DNA from: Ganoderma boninense
Taxonomy: Eukaryota > Basidiomycota > Agaricomycetes > Polyporales > Polyporaceae
Assembly: GCA_002900995.3 (NCBI GenBank)
Contig: CM035309.1
Span: forward strand, 3,478,389 to 3,542,388
Direction of reading: 5' to 3'
DNA: 64,000 bases
Part shown: positions 35,383-44,699 of the stretch, piece after piece
Numbering within the stretch: the first letter of the stretch is position 1
Layout: every line of letters begins with the position of its first letter
The notes under the pieces: model-generated
Database searches by the model: none
Seen by the model: the letters and a program-made list of their open reading frames with translations, nothing else
Told to the model about the DNA's origin: nothing
Position numbers and translations under genes: made by a program

Positions 35383-38300
35383 TCACGATCGAGTCTTCTT
35401 GTTGAGAGGGCCAGGAGCGTCGGGATGTGTCGAATGAAACTTTTGCAGCACTTTTGGCGCATTTGCTAGATCCGACATGTCTTCCCAGCTATCGTGTTCA
35501 GGGCCCCAGCCCTTCCAGTGAACAAGATACTGCAGTTTCTTCCACCGCCCATACCGACGCGACTCTAACACTTCCTCTACTTCGTACTCTTCCTCTCCTT
35601 CCACTTCAAGAGCTGCAGGTTCAGGGGGATGCCGACCAGGAAGTTGGCTTTCTTTGTGCGGGTGTAGGAGTGTCACATGGAACACCGGGTGGAGCCCCAT
35701 GTCTTTGGGGAGCTTGAGCTCGTAAGCCAAGTTGCCCACCTTGCGCCTGACAGGGTACGGGCCAGCGTACCGGTCCACCAGCTTCCGAGAGACTCCTGGG
35801 ACACGGAAGTTCCTCGTGTCGAGCCACACCTTCTGACCCTCCTTGAACTCTGGAGCAGCGGAGACATAGCGATCGTAGTACTCCTTCATCCGTTCTGCTG
35901 CCAGGGTTAAGGCTGAGGTCGCATCCTCCCTTGCCTGCCGCAACTCCTCTCTTCGTTCGTCTGCCGTAGATAGCATCGGAACGTGGAACTGAGGTTCATA
36001 GCCGTACATGAGGTAAAACGGCGAGTACCCTGTGGATGAGTGTACGTGCGAGTTAAAGCAGTATTCTGCTGTTGGTAGCCACTTGACCCAATCGTCGCGG
36101 CGCCTTGAGCAGTACATCCGTAGGTACGCCTCTATCTCCTGGTTCCATCGCTCCGACTGTCCATCTGTCTGCGGGTGGTAGGCTGTGGATAATGCGCTTT
36201 CTATGTTGAGGCCTTTAAGGATTGCACGGAAGAGCTTGCTAGAGAACTGGGGCCCCCGATCAGAGATGATCTTTCGCGGGAGTCCATGTAAACGGAACCA
36301 TTCTCTAATGAAGTTGTCTGCAGTCCCTTCCGTGTCGATCTCCTCAGTGCATGGAATAAGGTGAATCATCTTTCCATGCCGATCAGCAATAAGCTGGAGC
36401 ACGTTGTATCCGTCCACCTCCGGCAGTCCAGTGATGAAGTCACAGGTAACTACTTGGCCTGGGCCGTCCGGGATCTCGTTAGGTTGAAGAGGACCATGTG
36501 GCTTAGCATGTGAAGTCTTGCCACGGCGACAAGTGTCGCAGGTCTCAACATAATCCTTAATGAACTTTGCCATGCCCGGCCACCAGTAGTTCCATGTAAC
36601 CAACTCCACCGTCTTTGCCTGGCCAGGGTGTCCAGCAGGCGGGAGGTCATGGTGAATGCGCACTATCTCTGCTCGGAGCGCGTCGTCTTTGGGAACATAA
36701 ACTCGGCCGCGGTAGAGCAGCAGGCCTTGTTCTGTGTTCCAGTCCACCAAATCGTTCTGTAGACGTGCTGGCCCTAGCTTATCGAGCTTGCTGAGTGCCT
36801 CTGCGACCTCCTGCTCATGCTCTCCACATTCTCGAATGCGGCGGAGCAGTGCCTTCTCTGGTACCACTGACATGTGCCCTCTCTTAGCTGCCAGTACTCG
36901 GAAGCGATCGGGTTGCAACATGACTCGGTTCAGGTTGTCATCGGCGTCATCCTTCTGGTGATCAGGCCTGTGCGACAGCGCATCTGCCCTACCATTGGAG
37001 GTGCCTGGCTTGTGTGCAATGACAAAGTCGAACCGCGACAGATAGAGAGCCCATCGTGCCTGCCTGCGCGTGAGGTTTTGTGCGGCCTTCCAGTACTCGA
37101 GGTTCTTGTGGTCCGACTGGATCTCGAACACACTAGGAAGACCCTCGAGGTAGTGGCGCCAGGCCTGCAGGGCACGGATGATAGCAAGCATCTCCTTGTC
37201 GTAGATCTCATAGTTGCGTTCCGCATCGCTCATTGACTCAGAGTGGAAAGCCACAGGGTGCCATTTGCCGTCCTCCCCCTCCTGAGACAGAACCGCACCG
37301 GTAGCATACCCGGATGCATCGACTTCAATGCGGGTCTTGCGGTCTGGGTCATACATGCTCAGGACAGGGCTTTCAGTGAAACGACGTTTGAGCTCATCGA
37401 ATGCTGATTGCTCTTCGGCCCCCCATTGCCAGGGAGCATTACCCGTGAGACGGTCAAGGGGTTTGCATACTGCACTGAAGTCCTTAATGAACCGCCTGTA
37501 GAAATTCGCGAAACCGCGGAACTTCCGTACGTCTGAGGCGTTCTGAGGGACAGGCCATTCTGCGATACCCCTGACCTTCACTGGGTCCATCTCCACACAG
37601 TTCTCCGAGACGAGCACACCTAGGTACTCAACCTTAGGCTGTTCAAATTCGCACTTCTCTGGCTTGCAGAACAGGTCATGCTCTGCCAGACGTTTCAGGA
37701 CCTCACGCACCAATGTGCGGTGTTCCTCGATGTCGTTGGTGAATATGAGGATGTCGTCGAGGTAGATAGTGATTTTGCCGAGTATGATGAGGTCCTTGAA
37801 GATGTCGTTCATGAGCGCAGAGAATGTACTGGGCGAGTTGGCCAGTCCGAAGTACATCACGTTCGGTTCGAACAGTCCGCGATTGGTAACAAAGGCAGCC
37901 TTCCATTCATCACCGGTCTTAATCCGCACGTTGTTGTACCCCCAATGGATGTCGAGCTTTGTAAAGTACTTGGCCCTCTTGAGTCGATCCATCAAGTCTG
38001 ACACCAATGGTAGCGGGTATCGGTTCTTAATGGTGATGTCGTTCAATCGCCGGTAGTCCTGTACAGGACGTAGGCTGCCATCCTTCTTTTTAACGAAGAA
38101 GAACGGTGATGACATTGGTGACTTCGACTCTTGAATATAACCTTTGGCCAAGTTCTCACTAAGGAACTTGTCAAGCTCGACCTGCTCGCTGGGAGACAGG
38201 GGGTACACCTTGGAATGGAACATCCTAGCATCTGGTATGAGTTCTATAGCGTGGTCATAGGGTCCGTGCTCAGGTAGACGTTCGGACGCCTCTTTCGAGA

Positions 38301-38709
38301 ACACACGCAGATACTCGTGGTACTGGGGAGGTACAATCTCTTCAACAGGACGGACTTCCTTCTTCTGGTACTCTTGTTCAGCGAGCTGTTGAGAGTACGT
38401 GTAGCTCGCCGACACAAAGATCTTAGGGGTACCTCGAAGTCGTCGTCCATCTTCCAGTGCATTGAGAAGAGACTCCTCAGTGCCATCCCATTCCGGCAGA
38501 AAACCTGGTGGTGGAGGCCTATCTTCCTCCTCCTCGACCATTACAGCCGTGCATATCCTACCCATCATCTTTGCCTTCCGCACCCACCGAGAAACCATTG
38601 CGCGCCGTAAGCCATACCTCCGTATCACGCGCTTTGGTCTCAACAGGTTTGGATGCCTTCCGATGAGCCGGACATGCCTCTGGACATCTCGATAGGCGCA
38701 GCGAGCCAC
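35383..38709 (-). CDS. pol: Pol: reverse transcriptase, RNase H, integrase, chromodomain
   Basis: An uninterrupted frame of 1,108 codons. RT has SPFFFVKKKDGSLRPVQDYR, LDIHWGYNNVRI and the catalytic YLDD. RNase H has IEVDASGYATGAVLSQ, YDKEMLAI and QSDHKNLEYW. Integrase has the zinc finger pattern H…H…CDTC, then CDFITGLP, SDRGPQFSSKLF and GQSERWNQEIEAY (D,D,E). A GPY-type module (YAGPYPVRRKVGNLAYELKL) and a chromodomain (YEVEEVLESR, YLVHWKGWG, DSWED) close the protein. The frame has no ATG near its beginning and overlaps the protease frame at 38558-38709, so it is expected to be reached by a +1 shift from protease. The listed start is only the first alternative codon. Confidence 0.92.
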   Translation of the reverse strand: MARCAYRDVQRHVRLIGRHPNLLRPKRVIRRYGLRRAMVSRWVRKAKMMGRICTAVMVEEEEDRPPPPGFLPEWDGTEESLLNALEDGRRLRGTPKIFVSASYTYSQQLAEQEYQKKEVRPVEEIVPPQYHEYLRVFSKEASERLPEHGPYDHAIELIPDARMFHSKVYPLSPSEQVELDKFLSENLAKGYIQESKSPMSSPFFFVKKKDGSLRPVQDYRRLNDITIKNRYPLPLVSDLMDRLKRAKYFTKLDIHWGYNNVRIKTGDEWKAAFVTNRGLFEPNVMYFGLANSPSTFSALMNDIFKDLIILGKITIYLDDILIFTNDIEEHRTLVREVLKRLAEHDLFCKPEKCEFEQPKVEYLGVLVSENCVEMDPVKVRGIAEWPVPQNASDVRKFRGFANFYRRFIKDFSAVCKPLDRLTGNAPWQWGAEEQSAFDELKRRFTESPVLSMYDPDRKTRIEVDASGYATGAVLSQEGEDGKWHPVAFHSESMSDAERNYEIYDKEMLAIIRALQAWRHYLEGLPSVFEIQSDHKNLEYWKAAQNLTRRQARWALYLSRFDFVIAHKPGTSNGRADALSHRPDHQKDDADDNLNRVMLQPDRFRVLAAKRGHMSVVPEKALLRRIRECGEHEQEVAEALSKLDKLGPARLQNDLVDWNTEQGLLLYRGRVYVPKDDALRAEIVRIHHDLPPAGHPGQAKTVELVTWNYWWPGMAKFIKDYVETCDTCRRGKTSHAKPHGPLQPNEIPDGPGQVVTCDFITGLPEVDGYNVLQLIADRHGKMIHLIPCTEEIDTEGTADNFIREWFRLHGLPRKIISDRGPQFSSKLFRAILKGLNIESALSTAYHPQTDGQSERWNQEIEAYLRMYCSRRRDDWVKWLPTAEYCFNSHVHSSTGYSPFYLMYGYEPQFHVPMLSTADERREELRQAREDATSALTLAAERMKEYYDRYVSAAPEFKEGQKVWLDTRNFRVPGVSRKLVDRYAGPYPVRRKVGNLAYELKLPKDMGLHPVFHVTLLHPHKESQLPGRHPPEPAALEVEGEEEYEVEEVLESRRYGRWKKLQYLVHWKGWGPEHDSWEDMSDLANAPKVLQKFHSTHPDAPGPLNKKTRS

Positions 38710-39145
38710 GTTCCCAATCTACTTCAGGGTTGTGCTCGCGCAGCCAGTCCAGGCCAATGATCACATCCTCTTCTCCTATGTCCGTCACCACAAACACCAC
38801 CTTCTCTCGGTGGTCTCCAATCGCCATATCCAACACGGTGACCTCCGTGATTGTCCCATCACGGTTTTCAGTACCGTCTATGTTGTACAGAGGAATTGGC
38901 CTTGCCAACTTCCTCGTCGTAACCTGGTTCTTCTCTACGAACCGTCTATGTAAAAACTTAGTAGTAGCTCCACTATCTACCATTGCTACTATGTCCTTAT
39001 GTCGCTGCTTGCCGATTAACCGTACCGGTATATGAAAGTGTTGACCACTGTGATTTACTTCATATACAAACGCGGAACTCAGTACAGAAAATCGACTATT
39101 ACTACAAGAGCCGGCACGTGCAGCATCCAGTGCGGCTCTAATCAG
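38558..39145 (-). CDS. Retroviral-type aspartic protease
   Basis: Read in the frame -1 to gag, the segment starts LIRAALDAARAGSC, runs through FHIPVRLIGKQRHKDIVAM and contains the active site VDSGATTKFLH. The flap-side DVIIGLDWLREHNPEVDW follows. Pseudo-dimeric aspartic proteases of this kind cut the Gag-Pol polyprotein. The frame stops at 38558, where the RT frame (+1) is already open. The start is set by the slippery site at the gag stop, not by an ATG. Confidence 0.85.
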   Translation of the reverse strand: MIRAALDAARAGSCSNSRFSVLSSAFVYEVNHSGQHFHIPVRLIGKQRHKDIVAMVDSGATTKFLHRRFVEKNQVTTRKLARPIPLYNIDGTENRDGTITEVTVLDMAIGDHREKVVFVVTDIGEEDVIIGLDWLREHNPEVDWERGSLRLSRCPEACPAHRKASKPVETKARDTEVWLTARNGFSVGAEGKDDG

Positions 39146-39978
39146 AAACCCTCCTTCTTCTCAGCGGTCGTAAGGGCCGCAATCTTCTCCTCCATCGCCT
39201 TGAGCTGGGCCTGAAGAGCCGCTACTTCCGTAGTTGCAGTGGACGAGGAAGCGGCTTGCTGACTCTTCAACCGCGGGCAGTCATACTTACGATGTCCAGG
39301 CTGGCCACAGATGTGACAGTTTCCGGGGAACGGCTTCTTCCCGGTAGCGGCCGCCTTCTCCCCCTTCTTCTTCCATCCAAACGACTTCGGCCGTTCTTCC
39401 TCTCTGGTGACGAGGGCCTGGTCGAGCGACAGTGCCACCTTCTGGATTCTGGTGAGGTCCGAGATGTCGTGAGCACTGGTAGCGAGGACGTCCCGGAGCC
39501 TGAGAGGCAGGCCAGAGCGGTAGCGTTCACGTTTGTCCTCGTCACCGAAGCCGGTCCGCGCTGCAGCTGCATTGAACTGCGCTGTATACTCCTGGACTGT
39601 GCCGACCTTGCGGTACGCTTTGCACAGCTTGACCAATTCAGCAATGGCAGCCTCCTTGTCATCGGCTGCGCAGAAGTGGTCCTTGAAGGCTGTGCTGAAC
39701 ACGCCGTAGTTCGCCCAAGGACTAGTTCCACTGGCGAGCGTCACAATGTGGGGGCCAGCCCAGGCTGCTGCTCCTTCCGTGAGCCTACTGAGGATGGTCA
39801 TCCACACCACATCGGTTGGTGTGCCGACAGCCACCGCTGTGAGGGTGTTGAAGTAGATCTGGGCTGCAGACACGAAGCGGAGGCCATCCTGGGGGGACTT
39901 TCCATCGTAGTCACGTGGGGCGATTTGGGAAAGGAGCTTGGAGGTGTCAAACGGTGGAGCGGGGGCAGGGGTAGTCAT
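39142..39978 (-). CDS. gag: Gag with CCHC zinc knuckle
   Basis: From the first in-frame ATG (39978) the protein has 278 residues. It has a capsid-like helical region (AWAGPHIVTLASG; LVKLCKAYRKVGTVQEYTAQ), basic KKKGEKAAATGKK, and the knuckle CHICGQPGHRKYDC near the end. The same frame is open a further 620 nt upstream, to a stop at 40602, with coding-like sequence (RHPVILACERKPHIF, PCPNWHWRFPDTP) but no ATG. The true N-terminus may therefore be longer and use a non-AUG start or a lost start. It ends at TGA directly after a GGGTTTC heptamer. Confidence 0.85.
   Translation of the reverse strand: MTTPAPAPPFDTSKLLSQIAPRDYDGKSPQDGLRFVSAAQIYFNTLTAVAVGTPTDVVWMTILSRLTEGAAAWAGPHIVTLASGTSPWANYGVFSTAFKDHFCAADDKEAAIAELVKLCKAYRKVGTVQEYTAQFNAAAARTGFGDEDKRERYRSGLPLRLRDVLATSAHDISDLTRIQKVALSLDQALVTREEERPKSFGWKKKGEKAAATGKKPFPGNCHICGQPGHRKYDCPRLKSQQAASSSTATTEVAALQAQLKAMEEKIAALTTAEKKEGF
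39145..39151 (-). promoter_or_regulatory. Candidate -1 frameshift slippery heptamer (gag to protease)
   Basis: G GGT TTC immediately before the gag TGA fits X XXY YYZ. A one-base backward slip continues into the protease frame with CTG ATT AGA. Confidence 0.6.
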
Positions 39979-40960
39979 GGCGGGTGTGGACGGTCGACTA
40001 GGTGCAGCCGATGATGATGAAGAGGATGAGGGTTGTGGAGTGTTGAGACTGATGGTTTCTTGCTTGGGTTCCTTCTTTACTTCCGGCTTTTTCTCTGCCT
40101 TTGGGAGTTTAGGAGTTGAAGCAACAGGGGAAGCAGGAGTCGAGGTTCGTCGTTGTCCAAGATGTTCTGTGACGAGTTCGAAAGTCTTGTCAAGAATGGG
40201 AGACCCTGTTGATCGTGCGGGACTGGGGATTCGACTTTGGACACGACTCTGGGGTTGTGAGGTTGGGCGTGAGGCAGGGCGTGATGAGGGATTCCTGGAT
40301 GCGATAAGGGCGGCTTGGCGAGCTGGGGGTCGGCTTGGGTCTCGGTGTGGTGGTGCTGGAGGGTTGGTGAAGCGATCGTGGATGAGACCTTCATGCTCTG
40401 GTTCAGCTCGTAGGCGAGGTGCAATAAGTGCGCGATTCTCAGGAGTGTCAGGAAATCTCCAGTGCCAGTTAGGGCACGGTTGTTGTGCACAGACGACCCA
40501 ATCGCCAAGAGTGTTCGCTAAGTATTCGTGCTGAACTTCGGTGGGGTGGAAGATATGTGGTTTTCTTTCACAAGCCAGGATGACGGGGTGTCTCGCTTCC
40601 TATACCAGGAATGAAAAACGGCAGGTGCACGATCCGACACTGTCTGCTCAGCCTCCTCGGCCTATTGCTGTGTCTTAGCCCAAGGGACACGGGCCCAAGG
40701 GTGTTCTGCCTTGGCTTTGTTTCACCGCCTTTCTCTAGCCTCCCACGCCGTGAGGCGGACCACTTCTGTCAGTACCGGGGTCTCGTGTTAGGAGCTTTCC
40801 GCGTACTGTACCACTAAGAGTGGCAAGCCTCAGGTTGCGCCGAGACCACGTCCGATGGTGTGACTAGAGCGCGCACTACGCTAGGCCAACACAGAGGATC
40901 TAAGTGCGTACCGTACGAGAGGGAAAGAGTGTGGGTGGGGTACGCTGGTGCTCGTGTAGA

Positions 40961-40971
40961 AGTTTCGACCT
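40961..40971 (-). other. Primer binding site, self-priming type
   Basis: Two bases inside the 5' LTR the minus strand reads AGGTCGAAACT. This is the exact complement of AGTTTCGACCT at 41158-41148 within the LTR, where the transcript would begin 33 bp after a TATA box. No tRNA 3' end is recognisable. Confidence 0.65.
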
Positions 40972-40973
40972 AA

Positions 40974-41433
40974 TGTTACGACTGGCTGTCGAGTAAGATC
41001 AGGGAGGAGGCTTACGAGACGAGCAAGGGCGTCGACGAGCACTTGTGCAGCGAGAGCGGAGCAGGGCTCGACAGTCAGGCTGGAGACAAGATGTATTGAG
41101 CGAGTAACTAACGAGCGAGAATACAGTGAGGCTTACCTGGAGACAAGAGGTCGAAACTGAGGTCTCCAGGTAGCAAAGTACAGGCCTTATATGCATGTAA
41201 CGGACAATGGGAACCGGGAACAATAGGTAACTATGGACACGGGAACCAGTGGAAGAACAATGGTATGTAGTACAATGACGACGGGAACAATGGGTAACAG
41301 GAGTTATTGTACTGCGAGAACAAGGGACAGGTTTGCTAAACAACGGAGGACAATAAGGACGACGCGGGAGGCAAACAGTCCGAAACAGGAAAGAGAGACG
41401 CCGGGGTAGGCGCCGAGCGTGCCGTTCATGACA
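40974..41433 (-). repeat. 5' LTR
   Basis: 460 bp. It carries TATAAG at 41186-41191 (minus strand), and the expected transcription start is near 41158. Confidence 0.95.
41186..41191 (-). promoter_or_regulatory. LTR promoter TATA box
   Basis: TATAAG on the minus strand, 33 bp before the sequence that matches the primer binding site, which places the RNA 5' end at the expected distance. Confidence 0.6.
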
Positions 41434-42484
41434 CGTGTCTCATACATTGTCACCTGTGTCTCCTGTGTACCCTTATCATCAAACCCTTGTGCTGATTTGA
41501 ATTTCTATTTGACTGCCAGATTCACTCTTGGGTGCTCAGATTGTGGCCTATCTATCCCTTCCCCTTTCAGGCTTTCAATCTCTCCCCACCCCGGCTTTTG
41601 AACTTAAATGCAAGTTTCAAGTTGTCATCTTTCACTGACCTTATCTGTAGTACTAGAAGTAGCCCATGGACTCAGATGTCACATCTGGCCCGTGCGCGGT
41701 GCGCCTCTGACTCCCTGCCCACATCCGTGAATATACCACACATGTACATACATGTTCCATTTTCAGCCATACACTGTTTTGCTACTAGGCATTCTCATCC
41801 TTGGCACACATCCTTGTCCCTTGTTCATGCTGGCTTCAACCAGTGCGAGAGGACAGCAATGATGACACATCAATGCATCAATGTCTGGCTTGAAGTCGGA
41901 AGATATGATCCACAGGTAAGCCTCCCGATATGAATGCTTGCATGTCAGACTCGGAGGTCAGAGGTCAAGGTCAGCTACGTCATGCAGTTACAACATGTAA
42001 ATATCTTAGGTCATGCGTGGTATCTACGTCTACGTTCGGCTCTTTGGCACCTCTTATTCAATTGAGACCTTCCGAGTCCATTTCGACTGTGACCATATCA
42101 CCCGAGCAACACCAGCAATATTCTTCCTTTGCCTTCTGATCGTAGCCCTCATTTGTCCACCTCGCCTTTCATCTCAGGGTTATTCCTCAACCTCAATATT
42201 CATATTCTTTGTTTGCCACTGTCTACCTACTCCTGTGTTTTCTGCTACGTGTACTCCAGTTCGCCTTAGTTTGGGAAGGGGAAGAGCAGGCGCGAAGCGA
42301 ACGGGAGCACAAATATTAGTGAAACACAAGCGCCGATGCGAGGGAGTGCTCGGGGGTACGCTTGAACCACGCGAGAAAACGCCACCTGATGGGGCGCTAA
42401 TAAGCTGACCCGTCCCGGATTCCATAGGATTCTGCCGCCCCTGCCGGGGATGGTGCGTTGATCGATCATCGATGATCATCCTTT
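41434..42484. other. Spacer between retrotransposon and U-B2 unit
   Basis: AT-richer than its surroundings with no recognised gene. A small palindrome (GATCGATCATCGATGATC) lies at about 42,461-42,478 near the start of module U. It may be part of an older insertion. Confidence 0.3.
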
Positions 42485-43700
42485 ACGAACCGCCACTATT
42501 TGAACCACCTCGCTTCCGGTGATTTTCCTCCAACACCTTCCCCCGGGTTTCCTAAGGGGTTTCCGGTGATGAGCTAATCCTCATGAACCGGTGAACTTGG
42601 ACTCAGACTCGGTGCTCGCGGTATAGTGACTTGCGTCAGCGTTTCGGCCAACAGTCATCACCTGTCCGCTGCATGTTGGACAGCTCGGTAGACAATGGCA
42701 AGCTTTGCCAAGATAAGTCGCCGCTCCGCTCCAGGCTTCTCTCATGCATTCTCGCAAGGGCCGATGTGAAATGCGCTCACTCCTCTTCGATTGGGGTATG
42801 TGATCTCCCCCGTCTCTGCGATATACAAATGGTCTCCGGCATTTACCTTGTGGTCCCTCAGGTGACTCTCCCGGCTGCTCTCCGGCGACGATCCAGACGG
42901 AGGTTTGTGGAGAAGGTGCGACCGAGATGGCAAGACAATGTACCTATCGATGACGGTGAGCATGTAATTAGAATGTTATATGGCAAGTTCTTCTCCTCAT
43001 GATCCACCTCGCAGTTCATGTGCACGAACTGCAACGTCAGGGATTTATGGCAAACATTCATTTCTATTTCAAGTCCCTATTGCTGCCCTGTTCTCACAGG
43101 TATACGTATTCTTAGCCCCTCGAATGGTCCATCGGAAAATGAATAAACAGGGTGCTCGGACGAGGTTCGAAGTCCGTCCAAGTTCGGAGACGAGGGGCTC
43201 CTGCTGCTCGGACTCGTGCACGAGAATCAATTGATTATCTTGGACAAGCTTTGTGCGCAGCAAGGCACCAGGTGGTCCCTTGCTCCTCACCGACTGCGAA
43301 CGTCGCGCGTTCGTCATTTTCGTAGCCCGGCTATTAGGTGAACGTGCTCAAGGTTAATGTCTGTTACTTATGGGGCACTGGCTTCTCCTTTTCCCAGTCG
43401 CCGCTTCAACGCCACGGTGTTCACGGATTTATGGCGAACGGGAGTCTCGACCTTAGCAAAAGACCGGGGCCTCGAGACTCGGAGGACCGACCGAGCGTCG
43501 TGGGCCGTCGTATTGAAATCGGACCGACGTTTGCAAGGGTTATTACAGGGGAGCGCTTCGATTCCAATTGCCGGCGAGTCAGCGTTTGTTGCGGGTAAGC
43601 GCAAGATTGACTAAATTTGGAGCATAACATAACCCACAGGAGCCGAACTGGAAGGCGCGCTCTCTCTCTCTCCGCTCAATCATCGGCGAAGTCCCCTTCC
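42485..43700 (+). repeat. Module U copy upstream of B2
   Basis: It starts at GAACCGCCACTATTTGAACC, a motif also at 50,876 and, inverted, near 12,695-12,716. Exon-like blocks include ADVKCAHSSSI, AALRRRSRRRFVEKVRPRW and GLVHENQLIIL-type sequence. Copies differ by shifts and stops, so it is unlikely to make a protein. Confidence 0.5.
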
Positions 43701-44006
43701 TTCTGGAAATGGCTTCGAGACTATGTCGAACGCGAAATGGACGCTGCTAGTGTGTCTACGAGCGCAGGTTTAGTACAGCGACAAAATGCGAACATGAACT
43801 GTGGGCGAAGCCCAGAGCGACTTTGAGGTACTAGTATTCACAACGATGTTTCTAGACATTGAGATTTGCACTGACAGACACATTGTAGGACGCGTTGGTG
43901 AACTGCTTCCCCACTAATCACCGTGCGGCCCCAGATGGAACGTCACGACGTTCGCAGCCATGTACCGCAGGCCAGTCACAGAGAGCGCTTCAGGTCGAGG
44001 TCTGCG

Positions 44007-44013
44007 TATAAAA
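44007..44013 (+). promoter_or_regulatory. TATA box of B2
   Basis: TATAAAA, 123 bp before the ATG. Confidence 0.65.
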
Positions 44014-44129
44014 GCCCTCCTCAACGCCAGTATTTCTCCTCAGTACCCTCCTCGGATACTTCCTGCAGTGTGCACCTCGTCGAGCAACAGCTATTCACGC
44101 CGCTCCCCCTCTCGCGACCATCCACAAAG

Positions 44130-44541
44130 ATGATGCACCTTGCCAAGTTCGTCCTCGCCGCCCTCCTCGTCGCCGGAGGTGAGCTTCGTCTCCCCGCGTA
44201 GTACAACGAAGCAGAGTACTGACAGCGTCTCCCCCGTAGCCATCGCTGCTCCCGCGGACACTCCCGCCTCCGGCGCCGTGGCGAGCATCGCGATCAGCGA
44301 GCCGATGGACGTCCCGTCCGGCGACACTCAGCTGTCTGCAGACCACAAGAAGCATCACCACCACTCGAAGCACCCCCACCCGCCCCACTCGTCCAAGCCC
44401 CACCATCACCCTCACTCGTCCAAGCATCCTCACCACCCGCACTCGTCCAAGCACCCTCACCACCCTCATTCCACTAAGCACCCTCACCCCCCGCATGCCG
44501 AGTCTGCTGCCGCTGCGCCGGCGGCGGCGGAGACGGCCTGA
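44130..44541 (+). CDS. Secreted His/Lys-rich protein B2
   Basis: Exon 1 (44130-44178) encodes MMHLAKFVLAALLVAG; exon 2 (44240-44541) begins AIAAPADTPASG. The 116-residue product has a signal peptide, then DHKKHHHHSKHPHPPH, three SSKHPHHPHS-type units, and an alanine-rich end (ESAAAAPAAAETA). It is almost the same as B1 on the opposite strand, with one repeat unit more. No frameshift is seen. Role unknown; metal or surface binding is inference. Confidence 0.82.
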
Positions 44542-44699
44542 ACGGCCGGTAGGAAGGCAGGGGGAGCTGCGTTCACGGTGTCGCAGTTCCCCGGCAGACG
44601 TTCGCGGTGGTCTTGGTTTCGGTCCTTGGAGCACTCAGGGGTCATCGAAGGTCTTCGAGACCGTATACGTACTCACTCACATGTACAGGCTGTCTTGCG

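Larger units (their letters stand above)
34897..41433 (-). mobile_element. Full-length Ty3/gypsy chromovirus LTR retrotransposon
   Basis: The element is 6,537 bp with two 460 bp LTRs (TGTT…TGACA) that differ at one base, flanked by the 5 bp duplication CGTGT (34892-34896 and 41434-41438). Internal genes lie on the minus strand in the order gag, protease, RT, RNase H, integrase, chromodomain, which is the chromovirus layout. Domain motifs are intact, and near-identical LTRs mean a recent insertion. It splits the first right-arm cassette between the decayed C/D gene and the U-B2 unit. Confidence 0.95.

Noticed and set aside
38040..38050. Possible intron removing the protease stop before RT (GTATGG…TAG, 60 nt near 38,558-38,620)
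   Set aside because: The candidate intron length is a multiple of three and would not bring protease into the RT frame.
40077..40508. 143-codon minus-strand frame upstream of gag
   Set aside because: It is out of the gag frame and starts without ATG; the gag frame itself is open here and looks more like coding sequence.
40955..40973. tRNA-type primer binding site for the retrotransposon
   Set aside because: I could not match the bases after the 5' LTR to a CCA-ending tRNA complement; the 11-base self-complementarity to the LTR explains the site better.
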